DNA of 64,000 bases, taken from contig NZ_CH902584.1 of the NCBI RefSeq assembly GCF_000152845.1, positions 1,913,815 through 1,977,814 of the forward strand. Direction: 5' to 3'. The DNA comes from Roseovarius sp. 217. GTDB lineage: Bacteria > Pseudomonadota > Alphaproteobacteria > Rhodobacterales > Rhodobacteraceae. Positions within the stretch are counted from its first letter, which is position 1. Each line of letters opens with the position of its first letter. The notes under the pieces were generated by a model. It made no database searches and had not been told where the DNA came from. It saw only the letters and a list, made by a program, of their open reading frames with translations. The position numbers were made by a program, and so were the translations under genes. Positions 54,371-62,958 of the stretch are shown here, piece by piece.

Positions 54371-55639
54371 TCACCGCCGCAAGCAGGCGATGAAGAAGCC
54401 GTCCATGCCGCCCAGATCGGCCCAGTAGTCGGGACGCAGTCGCAATCCGCCTTCTTCGGTGACCCAACCGGGCTCGATTCCGGGGCGGAGGAGAGTGGTG
54501 CGGTCAACAGTCAGGTCTGGATGGCGACCAAGCGCTTCTTCCACTTGGCATTCGCCCTCATCTGGCAGAAGTGAACAGGTGCAAAAGACCAGCCGCCCTT
54601 CAGGTTTCAAAAGCGTCAGGGCATGATCCAACATCGCAGCCTGCAACGCGATGAGCGCGCCAAAATCCGAGCCATCCTTGGCGTGAGGCAGGTCTGGATG
54701 ACGTCGAATGGTGCCAGTGGCCGAACAAGGTGCATCAAGCAGGATTGCATCGTAGGGCCCGCCGTGATGATCGAGGGCGTCGCCCACGATGCAGGTGGCG
54801 GTCAGCCCGGTGCGGTCGAGGTTCTCTGTCACGCGCGCCATCCGACGCTCTGACAGGTCGAGGGCGGTCACCTTTGCGCCTGCCGCAGCCATTTGCAGCG
54901 TCTTGCCTCCCGGAGCAGCGCAAAGATCCAGGATCTGTTCTCCGGGCTTTGGGGCCAGCACTGCAACGGGTAGGGCAGCGGCGACGTCTTGCACCCACCA
55001 CTCCCCGTTGGCATAGCCAGGAAGAGCAGAGACCTGCCCCGGATCTGTGCGCCGTAGAGATCCGGTCGGCAACAGCGTAGCTCCGAGCCTTTCGGCCCAT
55101 ACCTCGGGGTCAGATTTCACCGTGATATCAAGGGGCGCACCCGCGAAATGCGCGCGCTCCATCGCGGCGACCGGGCCCTTGCCCCATGCGTCGACCAGTG
55201 GCGCGCGCAGCCACGTCGGAAGGTTTGGCAGCCGCAGATCGTTCCAACTGCGGGGGGCCTCTTCGGTCATCTTGCGCAGCACGGCATTGACCAATCCCTT
55301 GAGTTTCGCGTGTCGCGGGCTTTGACCTATTGTCTCAACCGCCTCATTGACCACGCCATGCGACTCGCCGCCCTGTGCAAGTTCCACGGTAGCCAGACGC
55401 AGGACGTTTTGCACGGGCAAGGGCGGCGCCTTGCGCAGGTGTCGTGACAAGAGCAGGTCGGCGCGGTCCAACCCACGGAGCGTGTCTGTTGCAAGCCGCT
55501 GAGCGCGCGCGCGGTCGGGCGGTGAGAGCGCATCAAGCGCCCCACCCGCGATCAATTCGGACATGAGCCGTCCCTCTCCCAACACCCGGTCGAGCAGATG
55601 AACCGCTGCAGAGCGGGCGGTGAGGGTGGGCTTTTTCAT
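54371..55639 (-). CDS. rsmB: 16S rRNA m5C967 methyltransferase RsmB-like
   Basis: The 422-residue enzyme combines an N-terminal NusB-like RNA-binding region (SAAVHLLDRVLGEG ... ELAQGGESHGVVNEAV) with a SAM-dependent methyltransferase domain. LDLCAAPGGKTLQMA is the SAM loop, DAPCSATGTIRRHPD carries one active Cys, and FCTCSLLPDEGE carries the catalytic Cys. ATG at 55639 (MKKPTLTARS) is chosen; the longer frame crosses the divergent DUF1674 start. It is the first gene of the long minus-strand run. Confidence 0.9.
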   Translation of the reverse strand: MKKPTLTARSAAVHLLDRVLGEGRLMSELIAGGALDALSPPDRARAQRLATDTLRGLDRADLLLSRHLRKAPPLPVQNVLRLATVELAQGGESHGVVNEAVETIGQSPRHAKLKGLVNAVLRKMTEEAPRSWNDLRLPNLPTWLRAPLVDAWGKGPVAAMERAHFAGAPLDITVKSDPEVWAERLGATLLPTGSLRRTDPGQVSALPGYANGEWWVQDVAAALPVAVLAPKPGEQILDLCAAPGGKTLQMAAAGAKVTALDLSERRMARVTENLDRTGLTATCIVGDALDHHGGPYDAILLDAPCSATGTIRRHPDLPHAKDGSDFGALIALQAAMLDHALTLLKPEGRLVFCTCSLLPDEGECQVEEALGRHPDLTVDRTTLLRPGIEPGWVTEEGGLRLRPDYWADLGGMDGFFIACLRR

Positions 55640-55707
55640 GGCCTTGTCCTTGGCGAAGGGTTGGCTGCGCGATATATCAGGGGGGAGATGACAAGGAAAG
55701 CCCGACC

Positions 55708-55899
55708 ATGACATGCGATGACAGCGCTAAGCCCCGCGATTTGCCGCCCGCCGCACAGCGCGCTCTTGCTGAAGCCGAGGAACGACGGAAGTTAGCAGAG
55801 ACGTTGGCCTTGCCCAAAGAACTTGGGGGGCGCCAAGAAGGCTTGGAGCCAGTGCGCTATGGAGATTGGGAGAAGAAGGGTCTCGCCATCGACTTTTGA
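55708..55899 (+). CDS. DUF1674 protein (SDHAF4-like)
   Basis: The 63-residue protein ends with the family signature GLEPVRYGDWEKKGLAIDF, which is shared with the succinate dehydrogenase assembly factor SDHAF4/Sdh8. An Ala/Arg-rich helical middle precedes it. By family it binds the flavinated SdhA subunit during complex II assembly; no sdh genes are nearby. It is divergent from rsmB. Confidence 0.85.
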   Translation: MTCDDSAKPRDLPPAAQRALAEAEERRKLAETLALPKELGGRQEGLEPVRYGDWEKKGLAIDF

Positions 55900-55918
55900 T
55901 CGACCTGAGGGCGTGCGA

Positions 55919-56272
55919 TCATTCCAAGCTGAGATCGGCGAACTGTCCAGCGCCTTGGTCTGATATGAAGCGGACCGTGTTGCCTTGGACGCGCACGGCC
56001 TGACAGTTGGGACCGAGGTCCATGTTGCCCCAGTAGAGATCGCGACAGAAATAGTCACCATTCCACTTCCACGCCCCCGTCACGTCGCGTCCGAAGGCGC
56101 GGCCTTTGATCTGACCGTCCTTGGTTACGTTGAGCGTAATTCCGAAGCGAGTCAGGTCTCTGCCTTCGATCAAAGACACAAAGCGTTCCCGCTCGGTGAC
56201 AGGTGCAAATCCCTCTGCCACTGCAGGCGTTGAGAGGCCAAAGCTCAGTAAAACAACGAAGATCGAACGCAT
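55919..56272 (-). CDS. Small exported protein of unknown function
   Basis: The 117-residue protein has a signal peptide (MRSIFVVLLSFGLSTPAVAEG) and a compact beta-rich domain with FVSLIEGRDLTRFGI, GAWKWNGDYFCRDLYWG and a Cys pair that may form a disulfide (C in YFCRD and in GPNCQAV). ATG at 56272 follows AGGTG. I recognise no named family with certainty. It is a short periplasmic protein convergent with DUF1674 and downstream of dapB on the same strand. Confidence 0.7.
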   Translation of the reverse strand: MRSIFVVLLSFGLSTPAVAEGFAPVTERERFVSLIEGRDLTRFGITLNVTKDGQIKGRAFGRDVTGAWKWNGDYFCRDLYWGNMDLGPNCQAVRVQGNTVRFISDQGAGQFADLSLE

Positions 56273-56331
56273 GATATTCACCTGTCACATTGAGTGATCT
56301 GACAGGGATACGCACGAGCGCAGCCATTGGA

Positions 56332-57150
56332 TCAGTTGTCGGACAGGCCCAGAACGTCAATCATGTCATAGCTTCCCGGCTTGCGCCCCAGTCCCCAGAG
56401 CGCCGCCTTGAGCGCGCCGCGTGCAAAGATCGCGCGGTCGGTCGCGATATGGCGCAGAACAATCCGCTCGCCTGCGGCTGCAAAAATCACATCATGCTCG
56501 CCCACGATGTCGCCGCCGCGAATGGCGGAAAATCCGATGTGCCCGCGCATGCGTTTGCCGGTAATCCCATCACGGGCGCGGTCGCTGACGTGGTCGAGCG
56601 TGACCCCGCGCCCCTCTGCCGCCGCTTCGCCCAGCATGAGCGCCGTGCCAGAGGGGGCATCGACCTTTTGATTGTGATGCGCTTCAATGATCTCGATGTC
56701 GAAATCCTCGTCGAGGGCTGCGGCCACGCGCTTGGTCAGTTGCGTGAGGAGGTTGACTCCAAGGCTCATGTTCCCTGCACGCACGATGACCGCATGGCGC
56801 GCGGCGGCGTCGAGGTGTCTGAGGTCATCTGCCTCAAAACCGGTGGTGCCGATCACATGCACCACACGCGCCTGAGCGGCCAGAATGGCGAATTCCAGCG
56901 TGGCGGCGGGGGCTGTAAAGTCGATGAGCGCATGAGCGCGCGCGATCACCTCGAGCGGGTCGTCAGTCACCGTGACACCCACCTCGGCCCCGCCCATGGC
57001 GCGGCCCACGTCCTGTCCGATCCACGCATGTCCGGGCCGCTCGAGCGCGCCGATCAGACGGGCGCGCGGGCTCTCGGCCAGTGTGCGGATCAGCATCTGG
57101 CCCATACGGCCCGAGGCCCCGGTGATCACGATGCCCGGCAGATCGGTCAT
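56332..57150 (-). CDS. dapB: 4-hydroxy-tetrahydrodipicolinate reductase
   Basis: The 272-residue enzyme of lysine/diaminopimelate synthesis has an N-terminal NAD(P) loop [18 protein letters not shown] and the substrate-binding active region [22 protein letters not shown] with the catalytic His and Lys. DFTAPAAT contributes to the cofactor site. ATG at 57150 is preferred to the upstream GTG (57159) because AGGAG lies eight bases before it. Confidence 0.94.
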   Translation of the reverse strand: MTDLPGIVITGASGRMGQMLIRTLAESPRARLIGALERPGHAWIGQDVGRAMGGAEVGVTVTDDPLEVIARAHALIDFTAPAATLEFAILAAQARVVHVIGTTGFEADDLRHLDAAARHAVIVRAGNMSLGVNLLTQLTKRVAAALDEDFDIEIIEAHHNQKVDAPSGTALMLGEAAAEGRGVTLDHVSDRARDGITGKRMRGHIGFSAIRGGDIVGEHDVIFAAAGERIVLRHIATDRAIFARGALKAALWGLGRKPGSYDMIDVLGLSDN

Positions 57151-57313
57151 TAGTGGCACTCCTAATCGTGGTTGCGAGCCTGCATAGCGTGCTGTGTTTG
57201 AAGCGGCAAGGGCGCGGGTCGTGGCGCAAACGGGGCAGGAGTATTTACGCCAAGAAAAAGCCGGGCAGATTTCTCTGCTTGGAAATGCCTGCCCGAGCGA
57301 TTAGATGCGAGGC

Positions 57314-57709
57314 ATGGCAAAGAACAAGTTTCATGACGGGCCCGGCCCTTCGCAACGGCAGCTTCGCGTGGGCGAGTTGATCCGACGTACCTTGTCCGAA
57401 GTTCTGATGCGGGGTGATATCCATGACCCTGACCTCAACCGCATTTCGGTGACGGTGGGCGAGGTGCGCACCTCGTCGGATCTCAAGATAGCCACCGCTT
57501 ATGTGATGCCACTGGGCGGCGAAGGCCAAGACGACTTGATCGCCCTTCTGGCGCGCAACAAACATGAGTTGCGGCGCATGATCGGCAAGAAAGTGGGGCT
57601 TAAATACGCCCCCGACCTGCGGTTTCGGCTGGATGAGACCTTTGATCAGATCGATGAGACACGACGTCTCTTTGACCAAGACACGGTGCGCCGGGATGTG
57701 GAAGGTTAG
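57314..57709 (+). CDS. rbfA: Ribosome-binding factor A
   Basis: The 131-residue KH-like protein binds immature 30S subunits. [22 protein letters not shown] opens the domain, and a conserved [21 protein letters not shown] and [17 protein letters not shown] follow. ATG at 57314 follows GCGAGG; an in-frame ATG three codons earlier lacks a site. Its end overlaps the next gene. Confidence 0.93.
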   Translation: MAKNKFHDGPGPSQRQLRVGELIRRTLSEVLMRGDIHDPDLNRISVTVGEVRTSSDLKIATAYVMPLGGEGQDDLIALLARNKHELRRMIGKKVGLKYAPDLRFRLDETFDQIDETRRLFDQDTVRRDVEG

Positions 57710-58460
57710 GCTCGCGCTTTTGCTTGCTGTGGTGCTTGGCTCTGGCTCTGGCGCTGTTCAGGCTGCTGAGTGCCGAACCGAGCGATTTGAGGACGAGAGC
57801 TATACTGTCTGCGCCGTGGACATCGGGCGCGACGATCTGCGGCTTTTCCTCAACGATGCTGAGAGCGGGGCCCCCTTGGGCAGTTTTGGCGCTATCGAAA
57901 ACAAGTTGAAGGCCGAGGGTAAGGCACTTGCATTCGCGATGAACGCGGGCATGTACCATGCGGATCGCAGCCCTGTGGGGCTATATATCGAGGCAGGCCA
58001 AGAGGTTAAGGGACTCATCACGCGTGACGGTCCGGGCAATTTCGGGCTTTTGCCCAACGGGGTATTCTGTATCGGTGACGGTCGCGCCCATGTCATCGAA
58101 ACCCTGCGATATGCGCGCGAACGTCCCGCATGTCGCTATGCCACTCAATCCGGACCGATGTTGGTGATTGATGGCGCAGTGCATCCGCGCTTTCTGGTGG
58201 ATAGCGATAGCCACTACGTTCGCAATGGCGTGGGCACGTCCGCGAATGGGCGAAAGGCTTGGTTTGTAATTTCTGACAACGCATTGAATTTTCATACCTT
58301 TGGCCGCTTCTTTCGCGATCATCTGAAGGTGGCGCAGGCGCTCTATTTCGATGGCAAGGTCTCGCGTTTGCATGCGCCGGGGGTGAATCGCTCTGATATC
58401 GGATTTCCGTTGGGACCGATGGTGGGGGCGGTGATTGACGCGAAGGCTGCGGTGGATTAG
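57696..58460 (+). CDS. Phosphodiester glycosidase (NAGPA) domain exported protein
   Basis: The 254-residue protein has a signal peptide ([23 protein letters not shown]) and a NAGPA domain: [50 protein letters not shown] and [13 protein letters not shown] are its typical segments. The family includes the uncovering enzyme that releases N-acetylglucosamine from phosphodiesters and bacterial cell-wall hydrolases. The role here is unknown. ATG at 57696 overlaps rbfA by 14 bp, so they are in one operon with truB. Confidence 0.85.
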   Translation: MWKVRLALLLAVVLGSGSGAVQAAECRTERFEDESYTVCAVDIGRDDLRLFLNDAESGAPLGSFGAIENKLKAEGKALAFAMNAGMYHADRSPVGLYIEAGQEVKGLITRDGPGNFGLLPNGVFCIGDGRAHVIETLRYARERPACRYATQSGPMLVIDGAVHPRFLVDSDSHYVRNGVGTSANGRKAWFVISDNALNFHTFGRFFRDHLKVAQALYFDGKVSRLHAPGVNRSDIGFPLGPMVGAVIDAKAAVD

Positions 58461-58496
58461 GCGCTGCTGCCTTAGACAACAGGCAAAGGGCCGGGG

Positions 58497-59402
58497 ATGG
58501 CACGCAAACGCAAGGGGCGCGAGATTTCGGGGTGGCTGGTGGTGGACAAGCCCGCTGGCATGACCTCGACCAGCGTTGTCAACAAGGTGAAATGGGCGCT
58601 TCAGGCGCAGAAGGCGGGGCATGCGGGCACGCTGGACCCTGAGGCGACGGGTGTGCTGGCGGTGGCGCTGGGAGAGGCGACCAAGACGGTGCCCTATATC
58701 ACCGATGCGCTCAAGGCGTATACGTTTTGCGTGCGGTTGGGACAGGCAACCAACACCGACGACACCGAGGGCGAGGTGATCGCTGAAAGCCAAAAACGCC
58801 CGTCAGATCAAGAGATTAAGGATGTCCTTGGAGGGTTTGTCGGTGATGTGATGCAGGTCCCGCCGAAATATTCTGCCGTCAAGATCGACGGGCAGCGCGC
58901 CTATAAGCTGGCGCGCGATGGGGAAGAGTTCGAGGTGGCGGCGCGGCCTTTGTGGGTTGAGGAATTGCTGCTGGTGGACCGTCCGGATGCGGATCATGTG
59001 GTGCTGGAAATGACCTGCGGCAAGGGTGGCTATGTTCGGTCCGTCGCGCGAGATTTGGGTGAGATTTTAGGGTGTTACGGGCATGTGGCGTGGTTGCGCC
59101 GGGTGTGGTCGGGGCCGTTCGAGGCCAAGGATGGGCTGAGTATCGAAGAGATTGACCGGATGGCGCATGGCCCGGAGTTGGAGGAGCACATTCGCCCGCT
59201 CGAAGAAGGGTTGGCGGACCTCCCTATGGTGACAGCGACGCCCGAGGGAGCAGCCCGGTTGCGGAACGGAAATCCCGGCATGGTGATCGCGCAAGGCATT
59301 GAATATGGAGAAGAATGTTGGGCTGCGGTCGAGGGTAAGGCGGTTGCCGTCGGGCGCTACAAGGCGGGGGAATTGCATCCCTCGCGGGTGTTCAACCAAT
59401 GA
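58497..59402 (+). CDS. truB: tRNA pseudouridine-55 synthase TruB
   Basis: The 301-residue synthase has [15 protein letters not shown] and [16 protein letters not shown], with the catalytic Asp in the TLDP loop. [20 protein letters not shown] and [16 protein letters not shown] follow in normal order, then a C-terminal domain ending [16 protein letters not shown] at 58497 follows GGGCCGGGG. It overlaps the DUF1643 gene by 4 bp. Confidence 0.95.
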   Translation: MARKRKGREISGWLVVDKPAGMTSTSVVNKVKWALQAQKAGHAGTLDPEATGVLAVALGEATKTVPYITDALKAYTFCVRLGQATNTDDTEGEVIAESQKRPSDQEIKDVLGGFVGDVMQVPPKYSAVKIDGQRAYKLARDGEEFEVAARPLWVEELLLVDRPDADHVVLEMTCGKGGYVRSVARDLGEILGCYGHVAWLRRVWSGPFEAKDGLSIEEIDRMAHGPELEEHIRPLEEGLADLPMVTATPEGAARLRNGNPGMVIAQGIEYGEECWAAVEGKAVAVGRYKAGELHPSRVFNQ

Positions 59403-59968
59403 GCGGAGCAGCCCCTGATCATCTGCACGATCCGGGTGGCAAGGTGCGGCTGCGCCTGCCGGATGGTGTGGTTGGTGGCGCGGAATATTCTATATGTGGC
59501 CGTTATCGGCAAGTTCTGAGCCGGGATTGGACGCCTGAGGGCGTTGTGCCGCGCAGGGTGCTGTTCATAGGGATGAACCCCTCTGTGGCGAGTGCTGAAG
59601 TGTCTGATCCGACCTGTCACCGTGAGGTGATGTTTGCCAAGGATTGGAAATTTTCTTTTTATTTCAAGGGGAATATGCTGGATTGGCGGGCGACATCGCC
59701 GAAGGATCTGCCGCGCGATCCGGCGGAGGCGTGCAGCCCGGCGAATATCCCGGCGTTGGTGGCGATGGCGGAGCAATCCGAGTTTGTCGTGCTAGCCTAC
59801 GGAAAACTTCATCAGCGTTATCAAGAGGTTGTGCGGCAAACGCTGCGTGATATTGCTGCGACTGGCAAGCCGCTGATGTGTCTGGGGCTGAACAAGGACG
59901 GGTCGGCCAAGCATCCGCTTTACCTGCGCAAAGATACTGTGCTCAGGCCGTTTCCAATGCCGGTCTGA
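59399..59968 (+). CDS. DUF1643 protein
   Basis: The 189-residue protein is of the DUF1643 family: [22 protein letters not shown], then the [15 protein letters not shown] segment and a final [15 protein letters not shown]. The fold resembles uracil-DNA-glycosylase-like domains, but no biochemical function is established. Translation is coupled to truB by an ATGA overlap. Last gene of the rbfA-truB unit. Confidence 0.87.
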   Translation: MSGAAPDHLHDPGGKVRLRLPDGVVGGAEYSICGRYRQVLSRDWTPEGVVPRRVLFIGMNPSVASAEVSDPTCHREVMFAKDWKFSFYFKGNMLDWRATSPKDLPRDPAEACSPANIPALVAMAEQSEFVVLAYGKLHQRYQEVVRQTLRDIAATGKPLMCLGLNKDGSAKHPLYLRKDTVLRPFPMPV

Positions 59969-60344
59969 ACAGGGGGACTGTACGTTTGTGCGGTCAAACC
60001 GTACGGCCGCGCGGTCCAATCCGCGCTCTTGTCCATTCAGCCCGCAGCAGGGCACATTTTCATCCTTCCGCGAGACACATCGCCTTGAACGCCGTCGCGC
60101 GGTCGGGGGGCATTGGTAACAAAACCCTCAACGGCACCTTGATGAAATCCGGTCGCGTTGGAACAGCCGCCAACAGGACATGAAGGTCAGGATACCTTAT
60201 ATACCAAACCGGCAATAAGACGGTTGCTGAATCGGTCTGGAAACTGACCCGTGTCGTCCGGCAGATGCGCGCATTGCGGTGTCGGGCGGCAGGTCCATTG
60301 AAAGCGTCAATAAGAAGTTTCCGGCAGTATCCGGCAGAAGGTAG
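59969..60344. other. Gene-free region with a duplicated hydratase 3' end
   Basis: These 376 bp between DUF1643 and the orphan lipoprotein carry no intact gene. Bases 60033-60110 are a partial copy of the 3' end of the enoyl-CoA hydratase gene located 1.4 kb further on. The rest is unremarkable. Confidence 0.65.
60033..60110 (-). pseudogene. Truncated duplicate of the enoyl-CoA hydratase 3' end
   Basis: Reading the minus strand, this segment repeats the last roughly 18 codons and stop of the hydratase at 61450. The two copies match at almost every base (CAGCCCGCAGCAGGGCACAT, then CGCCTTGA-CGCCGT). A 23-bp insertion at 60057-60079 in this copy is bounded by repeats of CACAT. Confidence 0.75.
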
Positions 60345-61316
60345 TCAATTGCCAGTGGAACACACATTTTTTTCTTCGAGCGCGTTCCCCAGATAAGAGA
60401 CACGGTAGAACGCAACGTGGCAGCCGGACGGAGAAAACGCCATTGGAGGCTCTACACGCCCCTCGATGACTTGTCGCCAACTGGTGCTTTCATCTGCTTC
60501 TTGCACCAGTTCATACAAACCTCTTCTGGAAGACGGGATTGGGGAGCCCGAAACTTGAAAAAAAACCTTGCCGTTTACTGCATAAATATCCTCCCGCGTT
60601 ACACACCCACAGCCGCAGGAAAAACAGCTAAACTTTTCTTCGACAAACAAAAGATCTTCTTCTGGCAAGGCCACGACCTGAACTAAGTTAAGGTCTCGAT
60701 CCAGCCACCACGCGGTTCTTTGACAAGAGCCATCTTCGTTTGGATATTCGCAGCCATTCTGAATCGCAAAAAACATCCCAGCGTGTTTGTCCCATACGAC
60801 GAACGGCGCTGATCTATTATCGGGAAGCTTCAGCGGTAAGTTGATCAGCTTGGGTTTGCCTGCCTCAAAAACTATTAGGCCGACCTTGCCGAGGTGGAGA
60901 TAGGTGTTGAACGAAATTCCTTCCATCCGTGGAAAACTTTGGTTTATCCCGCTCCGCTTCCAATGCTGGTAGGGGATCACTCTCATCTTGCTCCCATCAA
61001 TGACACTGTATGTGTTATTGTCCTGCACAAAGAACTGTCCCGGCTCAATTGGCTCAGTGTCAAATTGCGGGGCTTGGTGAGCCCATATTGGCATCTTCTT
61101 GTCAGTTGGCCGTATCGACCTGTCTTCGATGCTCAAGGCGCGAACATCGTTGTTTTGCGAATAAAAGTAGGTGTGTTCGTCCAGCCAAATCAATGGCGTT
61201 GCCTTTTCTTCCATGCCGATCGACTTTTCGGGGACGCATCTGGATACCAAGCCCACCAGGGCAAGCATCAGGAACAATGGCACCAAAACTCGTCGACGCA
61301 GAAAAAATCTCGTCAT
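60345..61316 (-). CDS. Orphan lipoprotein-like protein of unknown function
   Basis: The 323-residue protein has a basic start (TRFFLRRR), a hydrophobic segment and a Cys at the end of it (VGLVSRC), consistent with a lipoprotein or membrane anchor. The mature part is rich in Trp, Phe and Lys, with a beta-propeller-like feel (repeated strands such as PLIWLDEHTYFYSQ and MFFAIQNGCEYPNEDG). A Cys-dense motif CFSCGCGC lies near residue 233. I recognise no family. A/T content and codon use differ from neighbours, and the gene is bracketed by the duplicated hydratase end, pointing to acquisition. ATG at 61316 is favoured over two weak upstream codons. Confidence 0.65.
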   Translation of the reverse strand: MTRFFLRRRVLVPLFLMLALVGLVSRCVPEKSIGMEEKATPLIWLDEHTYFYSQNNDVRALSIEDRSIRPTDKKMPIWAHQAPQFDTEPIEPGQFFVQDNNTYSVIDGSKMRVIPYQHWKRSGINQSFPRMEGISFNTYLHLGKVGLIVFEAGKPKLINLPLKLPDNRSAPFVVWDKHAGMFFAIQNGCEYPNEDGSCQRTAWWLDRDLNLVQVVALPEEDLLFVEEKFSCFSCGCGCVTREDIYAVNGKVFFQVSGSPIPSSRRGLYELVQEADESTSWRQVIEGRVEPPMAFSPSGCHVAFYRVSYLGNALEEKNVCSTGN

Positions 61317-61449
61317 CAACACACCTTACACGCCAGTTTTCCGACCTTGAGAAGAGATATCCATTCAAGACATGATCTACAACTTTTTGCTGATCTGAAC
61401 GTTATCATACTCACCTATTTCGTGGATAATTGGGGTTTCGTTTACCATT

Positions 61450-62082
61450 TCAGCCCGCAGCAGGGCACATCGCCTTGAGCGCCGTTGCGTGGTCGGGGGA
61501 CGCGGCGAGGGCGTTGGCTGCGAGATCGTGGGTGGTCTGCATCAGGCTCGCGCCGGGAACCACGCGGTCAAAGAGACCCCAATCGAGCGCCTCTTGGGTG
61601 TTGAGGCGCGCGCCGGCCAGAAGGATCATTTTTGCCCGCGCCGGGCCGATCAGAGCGGCGAGGCGGGCCGGGTCACTGGGCTGGGGGAGAAAGCCGAGTT
61701 TCATCACCGGATAGAACGCCCCGGCCCCCTCGGCGGCGATGCGGATGTCGCAGGCCAGCACCATGCCGGTGGCTCCGCCTGCGACCGTTCCGTTGAGGGC
61801 GGCGATGCTGAGGCCGGGCAGGGCGGCGATGGCCCCGGATAGGCGCTCCCAGACCGGGCTGGTGGCCAGACCGGTGCGCGCGGCCTCTAGGTCAGCCCCG
61901 GCAGAGAACACCTTGCCCGCGCCGGTCAGCACGAACACGCGGGCCTCTTGGGCGGCCTCGGCGATGTCTGCCAGTTCGGTTAGCATCGGCTCGGTCAGGG
62001 CGTTGGCCTTGTCCGGGCGATTGAGGGTCGCGATCCAGAGCCCGCCGTCACGCTCCAGCGTGACAAGGGCGGCCGGGGTCAT
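61450..62082 (-). CDS. Enoyl-CoA hydratase/isomerase family protein
   Basis: The 210-residue crotonase-fold protein has LTGAGKVFSAGADLEAA as the oxyanion-hole region and ALNGTVAGGATGMVLACDIRIA as the second. The protein is shorter than typical hydratases (about 260), lacking most of the C-terminal trimerisation helices. The canonical catalytic Glu region reads FYPVMKLGFLPQPSD, without the usual E-x-x-x-G. Activity is therefore uncertain. ATG at 62082 overlaps the SDR stop by 4 bp. Confidence 0.8.
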   Translation of the reverse strand: MTPAALVTLERDGGLWIATLNRPDKANALTEPMLTELADIAEAAQEARVFVLTGAGKVFSAGADLEAARTGLATSPVWERLSGAIAALPGLSIAALNGTVAGGATGMVLACDIRIAAEGAGAFYPVMKLGFLPQPSDPARLAALIGPARAKMILLAGARLNTQEALDWGLFDRVVPGASLMQTTHDLAANALAASPDHATALKAMCPAAG

Positions 62083-62828
62083 ATCAGGCCCACCCGGCGG
62101 CGGATGGCCTCGTCGCGCAGCGAGATTTCCTGTCCGGCGAAGTCGGCGGCATCGGGGCCGCACATCCACAGCAGGGCGCGGGCGGGCCAATCGGCGGGGA
62201 TATGATCGGACCAGTCCAACTGGCTGACGGGGTTGACGCCGCTGGCCTTGATTTCGCGCTGCATGTCGGTGGCGACGGTGCCGGGCGAGAGGCCCATCAC
62301 CCGGACGCCTACAGGCGATGCCTCAAGAGCAGCGCAGCGGGTGAGCATCGCGGCCCCGGCCTTGGAGGTGCAATAGGCGCTCCAGCCTTCGAGGGCATGG
62401 TGAGCCGCGCCAGAGCTGACGGTGAGGATGGTGCCCGCGCCGCGTGCCATCATGCCGGGCAGGGCGGCGCGCATGCCGTTGAACACGCCCTTGAGGTTGA
62501 CGTCGATCGCGCGCGCCCATGCCTCGGGATCAGCGTCGGACAGGGGGGCGATGGGTTCGATCACGCCGGCGTTGTTGATCAGCACGTCCAATTGCCCAAA
62601 GGCGGTGTGGCAGGCGGCGATGGCGGCCTCGATTTCCCAGTAGCGGCTGACATCGCAGGGGATGGCGATGGCCGAGGGGCCGATGTCGCCTGCGAGTTCG
62701 GCAATCGCGTCGCCATTGCGTGCAGCAAGGGCGACATTCGCCCCGGCTGCGGCAAAAACCCGCGCAGCGGCGGCGCCGATGCCTTTGCTGGCTCCGGTGA
62801 TGAGAACGCATTTACCCTGCATATCCAT
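62079..62828 (-). CDS. Short-chain dehydrogenase/reductase
   Basis: The 249-residue Rossmann enzyme has the NAD(P) loop LITGASKGIGAAAARVFAAAGA, NNAGVIEP, a Ser in LTVSSGAAH and the catalytic YCTSK (Y-x3-K), then LSPGTVATDM. Substrate unknown. ATG at 62828 follows AGGGGAA. Coupled by overlap to the hydratase-like gene, suggesting both act on an acyl or alcohol intermediate. Confidence 0.9.
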   Translation of the reverse strand: MDMQGKCVLITGASKGIGAAAARVFAAAGANVALAARNGDAIAELAGDIGPSAIAIPCDVSRYWEIEAAIAACHTAFGQLDVLINNAGVIEPIAPLSDADPEAWARAIDVNLKGVFNGMRAALPGMMARGAGTILTVSSGAAHHALEGWSAYCTSKAGAAMLTRCAALEASPVGVRVMGLSPGTVATDMQREIKASGVNPVSQLDWSDHIPADWPARALLWMCGPDAADFAGQEISLRDEAIRRRVGLI

Positions 62829-62958
62829 GGTATTCCCCTCTAGTGGCTGCCCTTGTCCTAACGCCGGGACGGGTCAAGTTCCAGTCAGATCATCCCTTGA
62901 CCCTTTCGCTGCGACGACCCAAGCTATGAGTAACCCCGATTTCAACAAGGTGTCATTC

